Shown here one piece after another: positions 15,912 to 23,893 of a DNA stretch of 50,019 nucleotides. The translations under genes and the position numbers were made by a program. The stretch is from Chloroflexi bacterium OHK40 (GTDB lineage Bacteria > Chloroflexota > Chloroflexia > Chloroflexales > Chloroflexaceae): NCBI GenBank assembly GCA_004367505.1, contig SFCB01000284.1, forward strand, positions 1 through 50,019, written 5' to 3'. How positions within the stretch are numbered: position 1 is the first letter of the stretch; every line of letters begins with the position of its first letter. The notes under the pieces were generated by a model, which saw nothing but the letters and a program-made list of their open reading frames with translations, ran no database searches and was not told the origin of the DNA.

Positions 15912-18832
15912 GCGGCGCCTCCACCGGACTCAGATCCTCGCCGGCTCGGGCGCACCGCCAGGTTCAGCAGGAGGCCGACCACCAGCAGCCCGAGGAAGAC
16001 GACCACGGCGTACCAGAGCAGCCCTGTGGCCCGACCGATGGCCGCCCCATCGGCCCCGGCGGCGCTGGCGCTGAGCGCGAGCGCCCCGTGCTGGCCCGCC
16101 ACGTGGTACACGTTGGGCAGACGCAGGTAGGGCTGGGCAAGGGGCTCAGCCTCCTGCGGCAGCAGAAAGGCAATCGGCACCTCAGGCGCAACCCGGTGAA
16201 CCTGCTCCATCCATACCTGCACGTCCTGGGGCTGATCAGCCAGCACCACGATCAGCGCGAGATCGCGCACGCCGCTGATCCGTGGGCTGCCGTCGGCGTT
16301 GTTGGCCACAAGCCCCTGACTCGCGTCCTGGCCGTCAAAATCGGAGCGGAGCTCACCGCGCAGATCCTGGGCCAGGCTGCGCAGGGCCAACTCGCCGCCG
16401 GGCCGGTAGCCGAGCAGCACATAGTCGCGCCCGCCGAATGGCACGCCGTTTTCGTTGTTATAGCCCGCCGCCCGCAGCGGCTCGATCAGGTCGAAGGAGA
16501 GGAGCGTTCCCTGCAAGTCGGTACTGACGAGGATCAGCCTGGTCCGATTGGCGACCAGCCGGGCGGTAATCGCCTGCTCGAGCGGGCGCAACTCGGCGCT
16601 ACGCTGGGCGGCCCACTCGTAGGCCACCAGCGCGACATCGTCGGCATCGAGGCTGTCGAGCAGTGCCCCGAGCTCGGCGGCACCAGGCGCGCTGGGCGCC
16701 TCTGTCCCGAAGGGCGCGGTGAACTGCGGGAAGAGCAGGCCGAGGATCAGGGCCAGCACGAAGAGGGCGTAGAGCAACCGGTCGATCCCGATCCGCTGCA
16801 GCAGGCCCGGCGCCCTGGGCGCCGGCACCGCCACAGGTGCCGGATACGGCGATCGGGCGAGGCTCTGCAAGAGGCCCACGGCGGCCACCTGCTCGGCAGT
16901 GCGCTCGTAGCCTGGCCGCAGCGGTCGTGCAATGGCGGCGGCCTGGACGGGCAACTCGGCCTCGTCGTCCTGGTCCGGGCTCCCGAGGCGTCGCAGCCAC
17001 TCCAACTGCTGGCCCTCAGCGCTGTCGCGTGGGAGCTCCGGTTCAGGGACGCGCAGCCAGGGTGGCAACTCGGCTCCCTTGAGAAAGCTGTGGCTGTCGC
17101 CCTCCTCGGCCACCGGGGCTACCGGTGCTGGCCGCCGGATGGGTGTGGCGGGCTCGGGGCGTGGTGGAGGCGCAGACGGCTCATCGGATACACCCCGCAG
17201 CCAGGCCGGCAACCCGGGGTCGCCACCCGAAGCGGGGCCGCCCGACGCCGGATCATCGCCCTGGAGCCACGGCGGCAGATTTCCGGCAGGACGCGAGGGT
17301 GCGCCAGGTGCGGGCGAGGCAGGCGTCTCATCTCGCAGCCAGGCCGGAGCGGCCTCGTCGGACGCGGGGATCTCGCTCGTCCCCCAGAGATCGGTCGCAC
17401 CCGGCTGCCCACCGCCGGCCTCGCGCTCAGAGGGGTCCGGCTCGCGTAGCCAGGCCGGAACATCATCGGCCTCCTCAGACGTGAGTGGCGGCTCGCGCCC
17501 CGCCTGGTGCCAGCCCGGCGAGCCAGTCCCCGATGCGAAGCCCGCTGTCCCCGACTCAGCCTCCCGCAGCCAGTCCGGGATCTCCTCGGCCTCCTCGTCG
17601 CCGGGCCGTACGACGGCAGGCGCCTCCTGCGAGGGTGCAGCAGCCTCCGCCGATGGCGGAACTTCCGCGCCCCGCAGCCAGGCTGGAACCTCCTCATCGC
17701 CCGTCCCCGGTCGCTCGGGCTCCGCGCCCCGCAGCCAGGCCGGCACCTCCCCCTCGCCCGTCTCCGGCCGCTCGGGCTCCGCGCCCCGCAACCAGGCCGG
17801 CACCTCCTCATCGCCCGTCTCCGGCCGCTCGGGCTCCGCGCCCCGCAGCCAGCCTGGCACCTCCCCCTCGCCCGTCCCCGGCCGCTCGGGCTCCGCGCCT
17901 CGCAGCCAGCCTGGCACCTCCCCCTCGCCCGCCTCCGGCCGCTCGGGCTCCGCGCCCCGCAGCCAGGCCGGCACCTCCTCATCGCCCACCTCCGGCCGCT
18001 CGGGCTCCGCGCCCCGCAGCCAGGCCGGCACCTCCTCATCGACCATCCCCGGCGTAGATCCAGGCGGAGCAGCTTGGGAGTCCTCAACATCGCGCAACCA
18101 GGCGGGAACCTCAGCCCCGGCCGTCAGGTTCGGGGCTGGTTCTGAGTCGGCGAGCCACTGGGGCACGCTGGCCGGATCGCGCGGAGGCGCGGACTGCTCC
18201 CCAGAGTCGGCGGCGATCACATCACGCAGCCAATCGGGAACTTCGGCAGCCGATGCCGTATCATTCCGGGGCACACCGGCCGGCCAGTTTGCCGAAACGG
18301 TGCTGGCGTCGGCGCCAGGACCATCATCGGCGAGCCAGCCCGGGACCTGCGGATCGACGAGCGGCTGGGATTCGGGCGCAGGCTCTGCCGCCACGGCCCG
18401 CTCTACCTCATCAACCGAGAGGTCGCGCAGCCAGTCGGGAACACCATCGTCGGGCTCCTCGGGTGTACTGATCGGCTCCGAGAGCGGCTCCGAGCGTGCA
18501 TCCGGGTCCTGGCCGATACTGCGCAGCCAATCAGTGACCCCAACGGGCATCTTGATTCGCGAATTGGTTGTCGGTGGTTCTTCAGGGGCTGGCGGCTCAC
18601 GGGCCGGCGGCTCCTCCGATACCGGCTGGCCCGCACCCAGGCTATTGAGCCACGCAGTGGCGCCGGAACTCGCGGAGCGCCCGGGCGGCGGCTCAGGCGC
18701 AGCCGAGTCTACCTCGCGCTGCAGATCGCGCAGCCAATCCGGCACATCGTCGGCAGACGGCGGGGCCTCGCCGGGACCAGCCGGACGCCGGGGGAGCGGC
18801 ACATTGCGGAGCCAGGGCGGCAGGTGTTCCAT
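15908..18832 (-). CDS. Large WL(R)-motif repeat membrane protein
   Basis: This 974-residue protein has about 23 short motifs of the form P-x-W-L-R-[DG], spread over residues 1-650 between Pro/Glu/Ala/Ser-rich linkers. Seven motifs lie in near-identical 19-residue repeats (EVPAWLRGAEPERPETGDE type). A transmembrane helix follows at about 683-705 (LLYALFVLALILGLLFPQF), then a folded extracytoplasmic-looking domain of about 230 residues (VALVAYEWAAQRSAELRPLE, then RDYVLLGYRPGGELALRSLAQDL). A second helix is at 938-960. The motif region is probably cytoplasmic and disordered, with the WLR motifs as docking sites. I use the ATG at 18832, where the motif pattern begins (MEHLPPWLRN), two bases after the previous stop. 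Function unknown. Confidence 0.82.
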   Translation of the reverse strand: MEHLPPWLRNVPLPRRPAGPGEAPPSADDVPDWLRDLQREVDSAAPEPPPGRSASSGATAWLNSLGAGQPVSEEPPAREPPAPEEPPTTNSRIKMPVGVTDWLRSIGQDPDARSEPLSEPISTPEEPDDGVPDWLRDLSVDEVERAVAAEPAPESQPLVDPQVPGWLADDGPGADASTVSANWPAGVPRNDTASAAEVPDWLRDVIAADSGEQSAPPRDPASVPQWLADSEPAPNLTAGAEVPAWLRDVEDSQAAPPGSTPGMVDEEVPAWLRGAEPERPEVGDEEVPAWLRGAEPERPEAGEGEVPGWLRGAEPERPGTGEGEVPGWLRGAEPERPETGDEEVPAWLRGAEPERPETGEGEVPAWLRGAEPERPGTGDEEVPAWLRGAEVPPSAEAAAPSQEAPAVVRPGDEEAEEIPDWLREAESGTAGFASGTGSPGWHQAGREPPLTSEEADDVPAWLREPDPSEREAGGGQPGATDLWGTSEIPASDEAAPAWLRDETPASPAPGAPSRPAGNLPPWLQGDDPASGGPASGGDPGLPAWLRGVSDEPSAPPPRPEPATPIRRPAPVAPVAEEGDSHSFLKGAELPPWLRVPEPELPRDSAEGQQLEWLRRLGSPDQDDEAELPVQAAAIARPLRPGYERTAEQVAAVGLLQSLARSPYPAPVAVPAPRAPGLLQRIGIDRLLYALFVLALILGLLFPQFTAPFGTEAPSAPGAAELGALLDSLDADDVALVAYEWAAQRSAELRPLEQAITARLVANRTRLILVSTDLQGTLLSFDLIEPLRAAGYNNENGVPFGGRDYVLLGYRPGGELALRSLAQDLRGELRSDFDGQDASQGLVANNADGSPRISGVRDLALIVVLADQPQDVQVWMEQVHRVAPEVPIAFLLPQEAEPLAQPYLRLPNVYHVAGQHGALALSASAAGADGAAIGRATGLLWYAVVVFLGLLVVGLLLNLAVRPSRRGSESGGGAA
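17667..18042. repeat. 57-bp in-frame tandem repeat (about 6.6 copies)
   Basis: Seven copy starts fall at 57-base steps from 17667 to 18009, and each copy encodes one 19-residue EVPxWLRGAEPERPxxGxx unit of the WL(R) protein. Copies differ by only a few bases, while WLR motifs elsewhere in the gene have diverged linkers. This points to recent expansion of one unit. Copy number may vary between strains. Confidence 0.9.
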
Positions 18833-18834
18833 GG

Positions 18835-19500
18835 TTAGCGATCGAGGTAGGGCGTATCGAAGCCAAGGAGCACACGCACCCCGGCCACGAGGGCGCCGAT
18901 AGCGGCACCGATCAGCAGGCCCCGAGCGCCCGCCAGAGCCACGTAGTCGTTCAGCCACTGGACGGCGACCCCGACCGCTGGCAGCGCGGTCACTGGTGGA
19001 ATCTGGGTCACCAGCACAAGGGCAGCCACGATCACAATCACGATCGCCTCGGGGCTACCGCGACCAAGGGCCCGAAGCGCCGCGCTCAGGGCAAAGAATG
19101 CCAGCAACGCGAGCAGACTACTCGCCAGCGGCTCATAGACCACCCGAAACACCGTCCGGATGGGCACCTCAGCCAGGCTCTCCGGCAACACAAAACCTGC
19201 CCGACCGGGCAGCGGGAAGAAGATCCCCGTCACCACCACCGCGAGCATGCCAACGATGAGCAGCAGACTGTAGCCCCAATCGGCACTGCGGGCCTGCACA
19301 CGCCGGGCATGGGTACCCGCCACACTCACGAGTCCGAGGAGCAGGCCGACCGCTGTGATCACTGCCGCCCAATCCACGAGCAAGCCTGCGAGCGCGGGCA
19401 ACTGGCCGCCAGCACCAGCAAAATCGAGCAGGACGATCAGCCCGGCAACACCGGCGATCAGCACCGCAAGGAGGCGTTTTGGATCGCGTAGCAGCGACAT
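18835..19500 (-). CDS. Multi-pass membrane protein of unknown function
   Basis: A 221-residue membrane protein with about six hydrophobic segments, including LLAVLIAGVAGLIVLLDFAG, WAAVITAVGLLLGLVSVAG, SLLLIVGMLAVVVTGIFFPL, LASSLLALLAFFALSAAL, AIVIVIVAALVLVTQIPP and GLLIGAAIGALVAGVRVLLG. The C-terminus is a short cytoplasmic FDTPYLDR tail. The start at MSLLRDPKRL (19500) is preferred to a codon three positions upstream; neither has a clear ribosome site. It sits between the DUF6754-like gene (gap 108 bases) and the WL(R)-repeat gene (gap 2 bases). No family recognised. Confidence 0.78.
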   Translation of the reverse strand: MSLLRDPKRLLAVLIAGVAGLIVLLDFAGAGGQLPALAGLLVDWAAVITAVGLLLGLVSVAGTHARRVQARSADWGYSLLLIVGMLAVVVTGIFFPLPGRAGFVLPESLAEVPIRTVFRVVYEPLASSLLALLAFFALSAALRALGRGSPEAIVIVIVAALVLVTQIPPVTALPAVGVAVQWLNDYVALAGARGLLIGAAIGALVAGVRVLLGFDTPYLDR

Positions 19501-19608
19501 GAGGATCAAGGGTAGAGGAGCTGGAAGATTGAAGACAATGCCCGTCAGTCCAGGGGCTTACCAGATGCGGCTGCTCCGACCGCCTGCCCAGCATCCGCGC
19601 ACCGGGCC

Positions 19609-20409
19609 CTACAGGCCAGGCAAGGGTGGCAGCCCGAGGGAAGGCTGGATCAAGCCGTAGACAAAGCCACCAAGCAGCAGCACAATCGCCGCCGAGCGCA
19701 GCACATCCTGCGTGAGCAGGCGCGCCGCAGCCGGGCCGGGCGGGCCGAGATAGGCCTCTGCGGCGAAGATCTCCTCGCCGATCAGTGTGGCAGGAGTCGT
19801 CAGCATCATCAGCGGGAGCGCCACACTCCCGGTGGTACCCGCCACCTGGGGCAAGCCCCGTTGCGCGCCATCCTCGCCGATCAGCAAATACTCCTGGCCG
19901 AAGCCTCCGATTGTCGCGCTGGCCTCAAGCGGCTGACGGGCGTGTAGCGTCGTGATGCCCACCGCGTAGGCGAGATCGTCGCGGTGGGCCAGCAGTTGTA
20001 CGCGCGCTGGGTCATAATCCTGGGCCTGGCCCGCCACCTGGTAGGCCTGCCGCACACTCCCACGCAGGGCCAGATGCGCAACGACATCGCCGGAACTGAG
20101 CAGGATCGGCGCGCCATTGAGCGCGGCCTCACCCGCCACCCGCTCGGCCACCAGCAGGCCCGCCAGAAGCTCGGCGGCAGTGGCGCGGCTCCCATCAGCG
20201 GCACCAAGCGCGCTGGCACCAGGTGACACATGCACCGCCTGCCCCGTCTCCGCGCCGCGCCCCAGCGCCGCCCGCAGCGTCTCCAGGGCGGGCAGTGGCC
20301 GCCGGACTGGAAGGCGCCCGCCGCTCACACGCGCGTGGTGCAACCACGTCAGCGCCACCACGACGAGCACGAAGCCCAGGAAGAGAATGGTGTTCTGGGG
20401 AAGAGCCAT
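19609..20409 (-). CDS. DUF6754-like membrane protein, first gene of the cluster
   Basis: A 266-residue protein with an N-terminal helix (ILFLGFVLVVVALTWLHHARVSG, about 6-28) and a C-terminal helix (VLRSAAIVLLLGGFVYGLIQ). Between them is a soluble domain with QAVHVSPGASALGAADGSRATAAELLAGLLVAERVA, APILLSSGDVVAHLALRGSVRQAYQVAG and EASATIGGFGQEYLLIGEDGAQRG. From memory this matches the family called DUF6754, which has no known function and is common in Chloroflexota; a profile search would settle it. The ATG at 20409 starts the MALPQNTILFLG helix. It is led by a consensus promoter and is the first of five co-directional genes. Confidence 0.72.
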   Translation of the reverse strand: MALPQNTILFLGFVLVVVALTWLHHARVSGGRLPVRRPLPALETLRAALGRGAETGQAVHVSPGASALGAADGSRATAAELLAGLLVAERVAGEAALNGAPILLSSGDVVAHLALRGSVRQAYQVAGQAQDYDPARVQLLAHRDDLAYAVGITTLHARQPLEASATIGGFGQEYLLIGEDGAQRGLPQVAGTTGSVALPLMMLTTPATLIGEEIFAAEAYLGPPGPAAARLLTQDVLRSAAIVLLLGGFVYGLIQPSLGLPPLPGL

Positions 20410-20474
20410 GGGCGGGGCTCCGACCGGGCGTACCGGCACAACTCTTTACAGGATCAGCGCGATTTCTCGCGATG

Positions 20475-20503
20475 AGTGTACCCCAGTCAAAACCCTTTGT
20501 CAA
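20475..20503 (-). promoter_or_regulatory. Consensus sigma-70-like promoter of the five-gene membrane cluster
   Basis: On the minus strand a perfect TTGACA is followed after 17 bases by TACACT. The transcript would begin near 20468, in or at the edge of a small CGCGA-GAAA-TCGCG hairpin (20458-20471), leaving a leader of about 59 bases before the DUF6754-like gene. This is the best -35 box seen in the window. Confidence 0.8.
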
Positions 20504-20515
20504 CAGACAGCGGTA

Positions 20516-20761
20516 CTAACCCTCGAGCGATGGGTCGGCGAGCAGCCGGCGCAACTCCGGCCAGGTGGCCGCATCGGCGAGCGCGCTGGCCAGGGGCCCG
20601 GCCGCAGTTCCCGTCAGCAGGGGCAGGCTAAAGCGGGCGATCGCGCTATTGATTACATCGAGCGGCGCGAGCATCTCCAGCAGCACAGCGGTAGGAGTAC
20701 GCAGCCCGGCCCGATCCACGGCGGCGACAGCCCGGCGCAACTCGTCGGCCCATGTGTCCAT
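20516..20761 (-). CDS. Small protein of unknown function coupled to the SRPBCC gene
   Basis: An 81-residue, mostly helical protein (MDTWADELRRAVAAVDRAGLR, then PLASALADAATWPELRRLLA). Its ATG overlaps the TGA of the preceding SRPBCC gene by one base, a strong sign of coupled translation. There are no cysteines or obvious membrane segments. No family recognised. It is the last gene of the pfkA group and its stop is immediately upstream of the promoter of the next cluster. Confidence 0.6.
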   Translation of the reverse strand: MDTWADELRRAVAAVDRAGLRTPTAVLLEMLAPLDVINSAIARFSLPLLTGTAAGPLASALADAATWPELRRLLADPSLEG

Positions 20762-21204
20762 CAGTCGCCCTCCACCGTGCGCTTCAGGGCCTGAAGAAAC
20801 TCGCTGGCGAGGCGCGCAAAGCGCTCGCGCTGGGTGGCATCAATGATCCCGACGAGCAACTCCGGCAGGTCGAACGAGTCGACCCGCTCGATCCGATAGC
20901 GGCCATCGGCCAGCGGCACGACCAGGCAGCGGTTGATACCAGTGAGGGGCGGAAAGCTCATCTGAAATCTCGTACTGCGAGCGAGCGGCGCATAATCCAG
21001 CACCTCCAGGTCGGTGTGAACGAGACCAGCCCGCAGACGGAAGCGGAAGCCGGGACCGGGGGCGCCGGCGGCGGGCAATTCCACGCGGACATGCTCGAAG
21101 GACGGCATCCACATAGGCCAGCGGCCAAAGTCGTCGAGCACGGCGAAGATCCGCTCCGGCGGGGCGGTGGTTACGGCGCTCGCACAGATCTCATAGCTGA
21201 TCAT
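20761..21204 (-). CDS. SRPBCC (polyketide cyclase/START-like) family protein
   Basis: A 147-residue protein with the helix-grip fold pattern: ICASAVTTAPPERIFAVLDDFGRWPMWMPSFEHVRV at the N-terminus, a beta-sheet middle region, and a long C-terminal helix ITDATQ-like (IIDATQRERFARLASEFLQALKRTVEG). SRPBCC proteins bind small hydrophobic ligands or act as cyclases; which applies here is unknown. It lies between a 77-residue unknown gene and an 81-residue gene to which it is translationally coupled. Confidence 0.82.
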   Translation of the reverse strand: MISYEICASAVTTAPPERIFAVLDDFGRWPMWMPSFEHVRVELPAAGAPGPGFRFRLRAGLVHTDLEVLDYAPLARSTRFQMSFPPLTGINRCLVVPLADGRYRIERVDSFDLPELLVGIIDATQRERFARLASEFLQALKRTVEGD

Positions 21205-21236
21205 ACACAGGAATGGCGGAAGCGCAGGGCTGGCGG

Positions 21237-21470
21237 CTAGGCCCGCCCCCGCTCCCGCCAGAGCGCCCAGCGGTGGCGCAGCAACTCGGCGGGCAGCCGT
21301 GCGGGAAGGTACGCTCCAGCGGACGTGACGACAACCGCCTCGACGCCGCGCGGCACGTGGCCGACGGTACGGGCGATCCGGCCATCGAGGGCGGGCTGAT
21401 AGAAGAGTACCGCCGCAATCTGGTCGAACGGCAGATCGAGGCCGTCATAGCCGAGCCAGAGCGTATCCAT
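21237..21470 (-). CDS. Small protein of unknown function downstream of pfkA
   Basis: A 77-residue ORF whose likely ATG (21470) lies 10 bases after the pfkA stop. The product reads MDTLWLGYDGLDLPFDQIAAVLFYQPAL, then a basic C-terminus (PAELLRHRWALWRERGRA). It may be a small regulatory or PH-like beta protein, but no family is recognised. A longer frame starting inside pfkA at 21521 is possible and less likely. Confidence 0.55.
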   Translation of the reverse strand: MDTLWLGYDGLDLPFDQIAAVLFYQPALDGRIARTVGHVPRGVEAVVVTSAGAYLPARLPAELLRHRWALWRERGRA

Positions 21471-21480
21471 AGCCGTCAGA

Positions 21481-22554
21481 CTAGAGTCCATCGCCGAAGG
21501 ACACCCCGAGACTACGGCCACAGATCACCAGATCGCTGTGCGGGCGCACCGTCTTCAGGTGGCCGGTAGCCTCGGCCAGCGGCACCATCGTGATCTCCTG
21601 CGCGCGCAGGGCGACCATCTCGCCGAAAACACCCTCCTGCGCGGCCTTCACAGCAGCGGCACCGTAGCGTGTGGAGAGCAGGCGGTCGTAGGGCGAGGGC
21701 GAGCCGCCACGCTGGATGTGGCCCAGCACCACGACGCGGGTGTCTTTGCCGGTCAGCTCTTCGAGCTTACTGCCTACCCAGTGGCCGATCCCACCGAGAC
21801 GCCCATCGGAGACGTACATCTCGGTACCGCCTCGGGGTCGCGCGCCCTCGGCCACCACAACGATGCTGAAGGTGCTGCCCGACGCCTCACGCTGGCGCAC
21901 CTTCTCCGCGACAATCTCTATATCGAAGGGGATCTCGGGGATCAGGATGATATCGGAGCCGCCGGCGAGGCCGGCGTGCAGCGCGATCCAGCCAGTATGG
22001 CGGCCCATCACCTCGAGCACCATCACGCGGTTGTGGCTGGCGGCGGTGGTGTGGAGCCGGTCGATCGCGTCGGTGGCCACCTGCAGCGCCGTGTCGAAGC
22101 CGAAGGTCCGGTCGGTACCTGCCAGATCGTTGTCGATCGTCTTGGGCACCCCGATCACCGGCGCGCCCAGCTTATAGAGCTCCATGGCGATGCGCTGGGT
22201 GCCCTCACCACCGATCGTGATCAGCCCGCGCAGCCCGAGCTCGCGGATCGCGTTGACAGCCTGCACATAGGGATCTTCCTCCGGCGGCAGGTCGGTGCGC
22301 CGGGATCCGAAGTGCCCCTTGTTGGTTGTGCGCAGGATGGTGCCACCCCGGGGAAGCAGGCCCTGCACATCGCTGTTGGTAAGGACGCGATAGGACTTTT
22401 CGCCGAGGAGACCCTCGAAGCCGTCTTCGATGCCCAGTACTTCCCAGCCGAGACCGGAGGCCGCCTTCACCACCGCGCGGATGACCGCGTTCAGACCGGG
22501 TGCATCGCCGCCGCTGGTCAGTACACCGATCCGCTGTCGAGCGCTTGTCGCCAT
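21481..22554 (-). CDS. pfkA: 6-phosphofructokinase, group III type
   Basis: PfkA phosphorylates fructose 6-phosphate to fructose 1,6-bisphosphate, the committing step of glycolysis. The 357-residue protein has VLTSGGDAPGLNAVIRA (11-27), GGEGTQ (115-120), PKTIDND (137-143, catalytic Asp141), and EVMGRHTGWIALHAGLAGG. At the two phospho-donor positions it has Gly118 (the ATP-type residue, Gly104 in E. coli) and Lys138 (Lys rather than E. coli Gly124). This combination is seen in group III enzymes that use ATP, whereas PPi enzymes carry Asp at the first position. So ATP is the likelier donor. The start has GGGAG just upstream. Confidence 0.94.
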   Translation of the reverse strand: MATSARQRIGVLTSGGDAPGLNAVIRAVVKAASGLGWEVLGIEDGFEGLLGEKSYRVLTNSDVQGLLPRGGTILRTTNKGHFGSRRTDLPPEEDPYVQAVNAIRELGLRGLITIGGEGTQRIAMELYKLGAPVIGVPKTIDNDLAGTDRTFGFDTALQVATDAIDRLHTTAASHNRVMVLEVMGRHTGWIALHAGLAGGSDIILIPEIPFDIEIVAEKVRQREASGSTFSIVVVAEGARPRGGTEMYVSDGRLGGIGHWVGSKLEELTGKDTRVVVLGHIQRGGSPSPYDRLLSTRYGAAAVKAAQEGVFGEMVALRAQEITMVPLAEATGHLKTVRPHSDLVICGRSLGVSFGDGL

Positions 22555-22630
22555 GCCACTCTCCCTTCAGGAGCCGCTTGTCTGGGTTGCCGTGGACCTG
22601 CCCTGCATTCGGTCGCGTGGTGTGCGCCCA

Positions 22631-22636
22631 ATTATA
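22631..22636 (-). promoter_or_regulatory. -10 box upstream of pfkA
   Basis: A perfect TATAAT on the minus strand lies about 77 bases upstream of the pfkA start. The -35 region (GCCACT at the 17-base position) is poor, so the call rests on the -10 box alone. Confidence 0.45.
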
Positions 22637-22707
22637 CCACCCGGCCCGAGCCGAGTGGCGTTCTGTCCGGTAGGTACTGGCCCGCGCAACAATGCCTGTG
22701 CCAGGGG

Positions 22708-23808
22708 TTATGCAACGTGCTCCAGCCGGTCGCGCAGTACCCGGAGAAACGCGGCAGCCTCCCGGTGGTCAAACACACGCGCATCGTAGCTGAGGGTCAG
22801 GGTGCCCAGGGGGCGCCGCGCCAGGCCGGCGCCACCCACGGCAACGCGCATGGCCGGCGCGGCGACGCTGAGCGCGGCGGCAGTGCCGGGCAACGGCGGT
22901 GAAGCGCTGGCCCAGCCAACACCGCCGGCCAGGCTCACCACGGCGAAGGTCGCCGCAGCCAGATCCGCTACCTCCGGCCCGGCCAGCGCCCGCGCCACCC
23001 CCCTCAGCGTCAGGTCGCCCGCGTCGCGCACCAGGCGCCAGCCCAGACGCCCGCCCTCACCCGTCTGCGCCACCGCCAGGTGGATGCGCCGCCGCAGTAG
23101 CAGCGCGTCCTCGCTCCAGCGGGCGTTGAGCAGGGTATGGGCGGGTAGCAGCGCCGCAACCGCTTCGACCACACAGCTTCCCAGGTCGAGAGGCAGCCCC
23201 AGCCGCGCGAACGCCGGGCGTAGCGCCCTCACCCGCTCCAGAGCAGCGCCCGCATCGAGCTCTACCGTGGCCGTAGCAATCGGCAGTGGGCCCGGTATGC
23301 TCACGCCACCTCCGAGCGCTCGTGGGGAGGGGGCGAATGCTTGCCCGTTGCCTGGCACACGCGCACCGGCTGGGGGCTGGCCGTTGGCCGCTGGCCAGGC
23401 AGCCACGATGGCCCGGCGCACATCGGCAGCGACAATCCGGTTGCCGGAGCCACTACCAGCGAGCGAGGCGAGCTCAACACCGTGGGCCAGCGCAATCCGC
23501 CGGGCCAGGGGCGTCGCGCGCGGGCGCCTCACCGGCGCGGCAGCCTCCACCTTGCCAGTGGGCCGCTGCCCCTCTACGCTCGCCGCAGGCCCAAGCCGCG
23601 CCAGCAACCCACCGGGCGCAACCCTGGCCCCCACGGCGAGCGGCGCCTGGAGCAGCCCCGTGGCCGGCGCGGGGAGCAGCACCTCGGCCCGCTCGGTGAG
23701 CACGATCAGCAGCGGCGCCCCCCCGACAACCGCTTCACCCTCCCGTACCAGCCAGCGCATCACCGTCGCGGCGCCGCCCGGAAGCGACGGAAGCATTACA
23801 TCTTCCAT
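22708..23808 (-). CDS. Degenerate E2-like (2-oxoacid dehydrogenase acyltransferase family) protein
   Basis: A 366-residue protein with the layout of a dihydrolipoamide acyltransferase: lipoyl domain (about 1-75), subunit-binding domain (RATPLARRIALAHGVELASLAGSGSGNRIVAADVRRA), flexible Pro/Ala linker and a CoA-acyltransferase-like domain. Two key residues are missing. The lipoyl attachment site, normally Asp-Lys-Ala, reads TERAEV, so Lys is Arg. The acyltransferase motif DHRxxDG reads DARVFDH, so the catalytic His is Ala and the Gly is His. I checked both by reading the DNA. It cannot work as a normal E2, and no E1 or E3 gene adjoins it. It may be a structural or regulatory remnant, or an adapted scaffold. 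The ATG at 23808 follows AAAGG. Confidence 0.8.
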   Translation of the reverse strand: MEDVMLPSLPGGAATVMRWLVREGEAVVGGAPLLIVLTERAEVLLPAPATGLLQAPLAVGARVAPGGLLARLGPAASVEGQRPTGKVEAAAPVRRPRATPLARRIALAHGVELASLAGSGSGNRIVAADVRRAIVAAWPAANGQPPAGARVPGNGQAFAPSPRALGGGVSIPGPLPIATATVELDAGAALERVRALRPAFARLGLPLDLGSCVVEAVAALLPAHTLLNARWSEDALLLRRRIHLAVAQTGEGGRLGWRLVRDAGDLTLRGVARALAGPEVADLAAATFAVVSLAGGVGWASASPPLPGTAAALSVAAPAMRVAVGGAGLARRPLGTLTLSYDARVFDHREAAAFLRVLRDRLEHVA

Positions 23809-23893
23809 AACCACCTTTCGCCCCCGTCACGGTTGCCGCATCCTTTGCGTTCGCCCCCTTCGCGTTCCCATCCACCACCTTCACCGCGTTCGA

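Noticed and set aside
17667-18042. CRISPR or intergenic minisatellite
   Set aside because: The 57-bp repeat is in frame inside a gene and encodes a conserved WLR unit.
16932-18902. A 656-codon frame of Ser/Gly/Pro-rich repeats opposite the WL(R) gene
   Set aside because: It mirrors the 57-bp repeats on the other strand. It has no ribosome site or promoter and its residues reflect only base composition.
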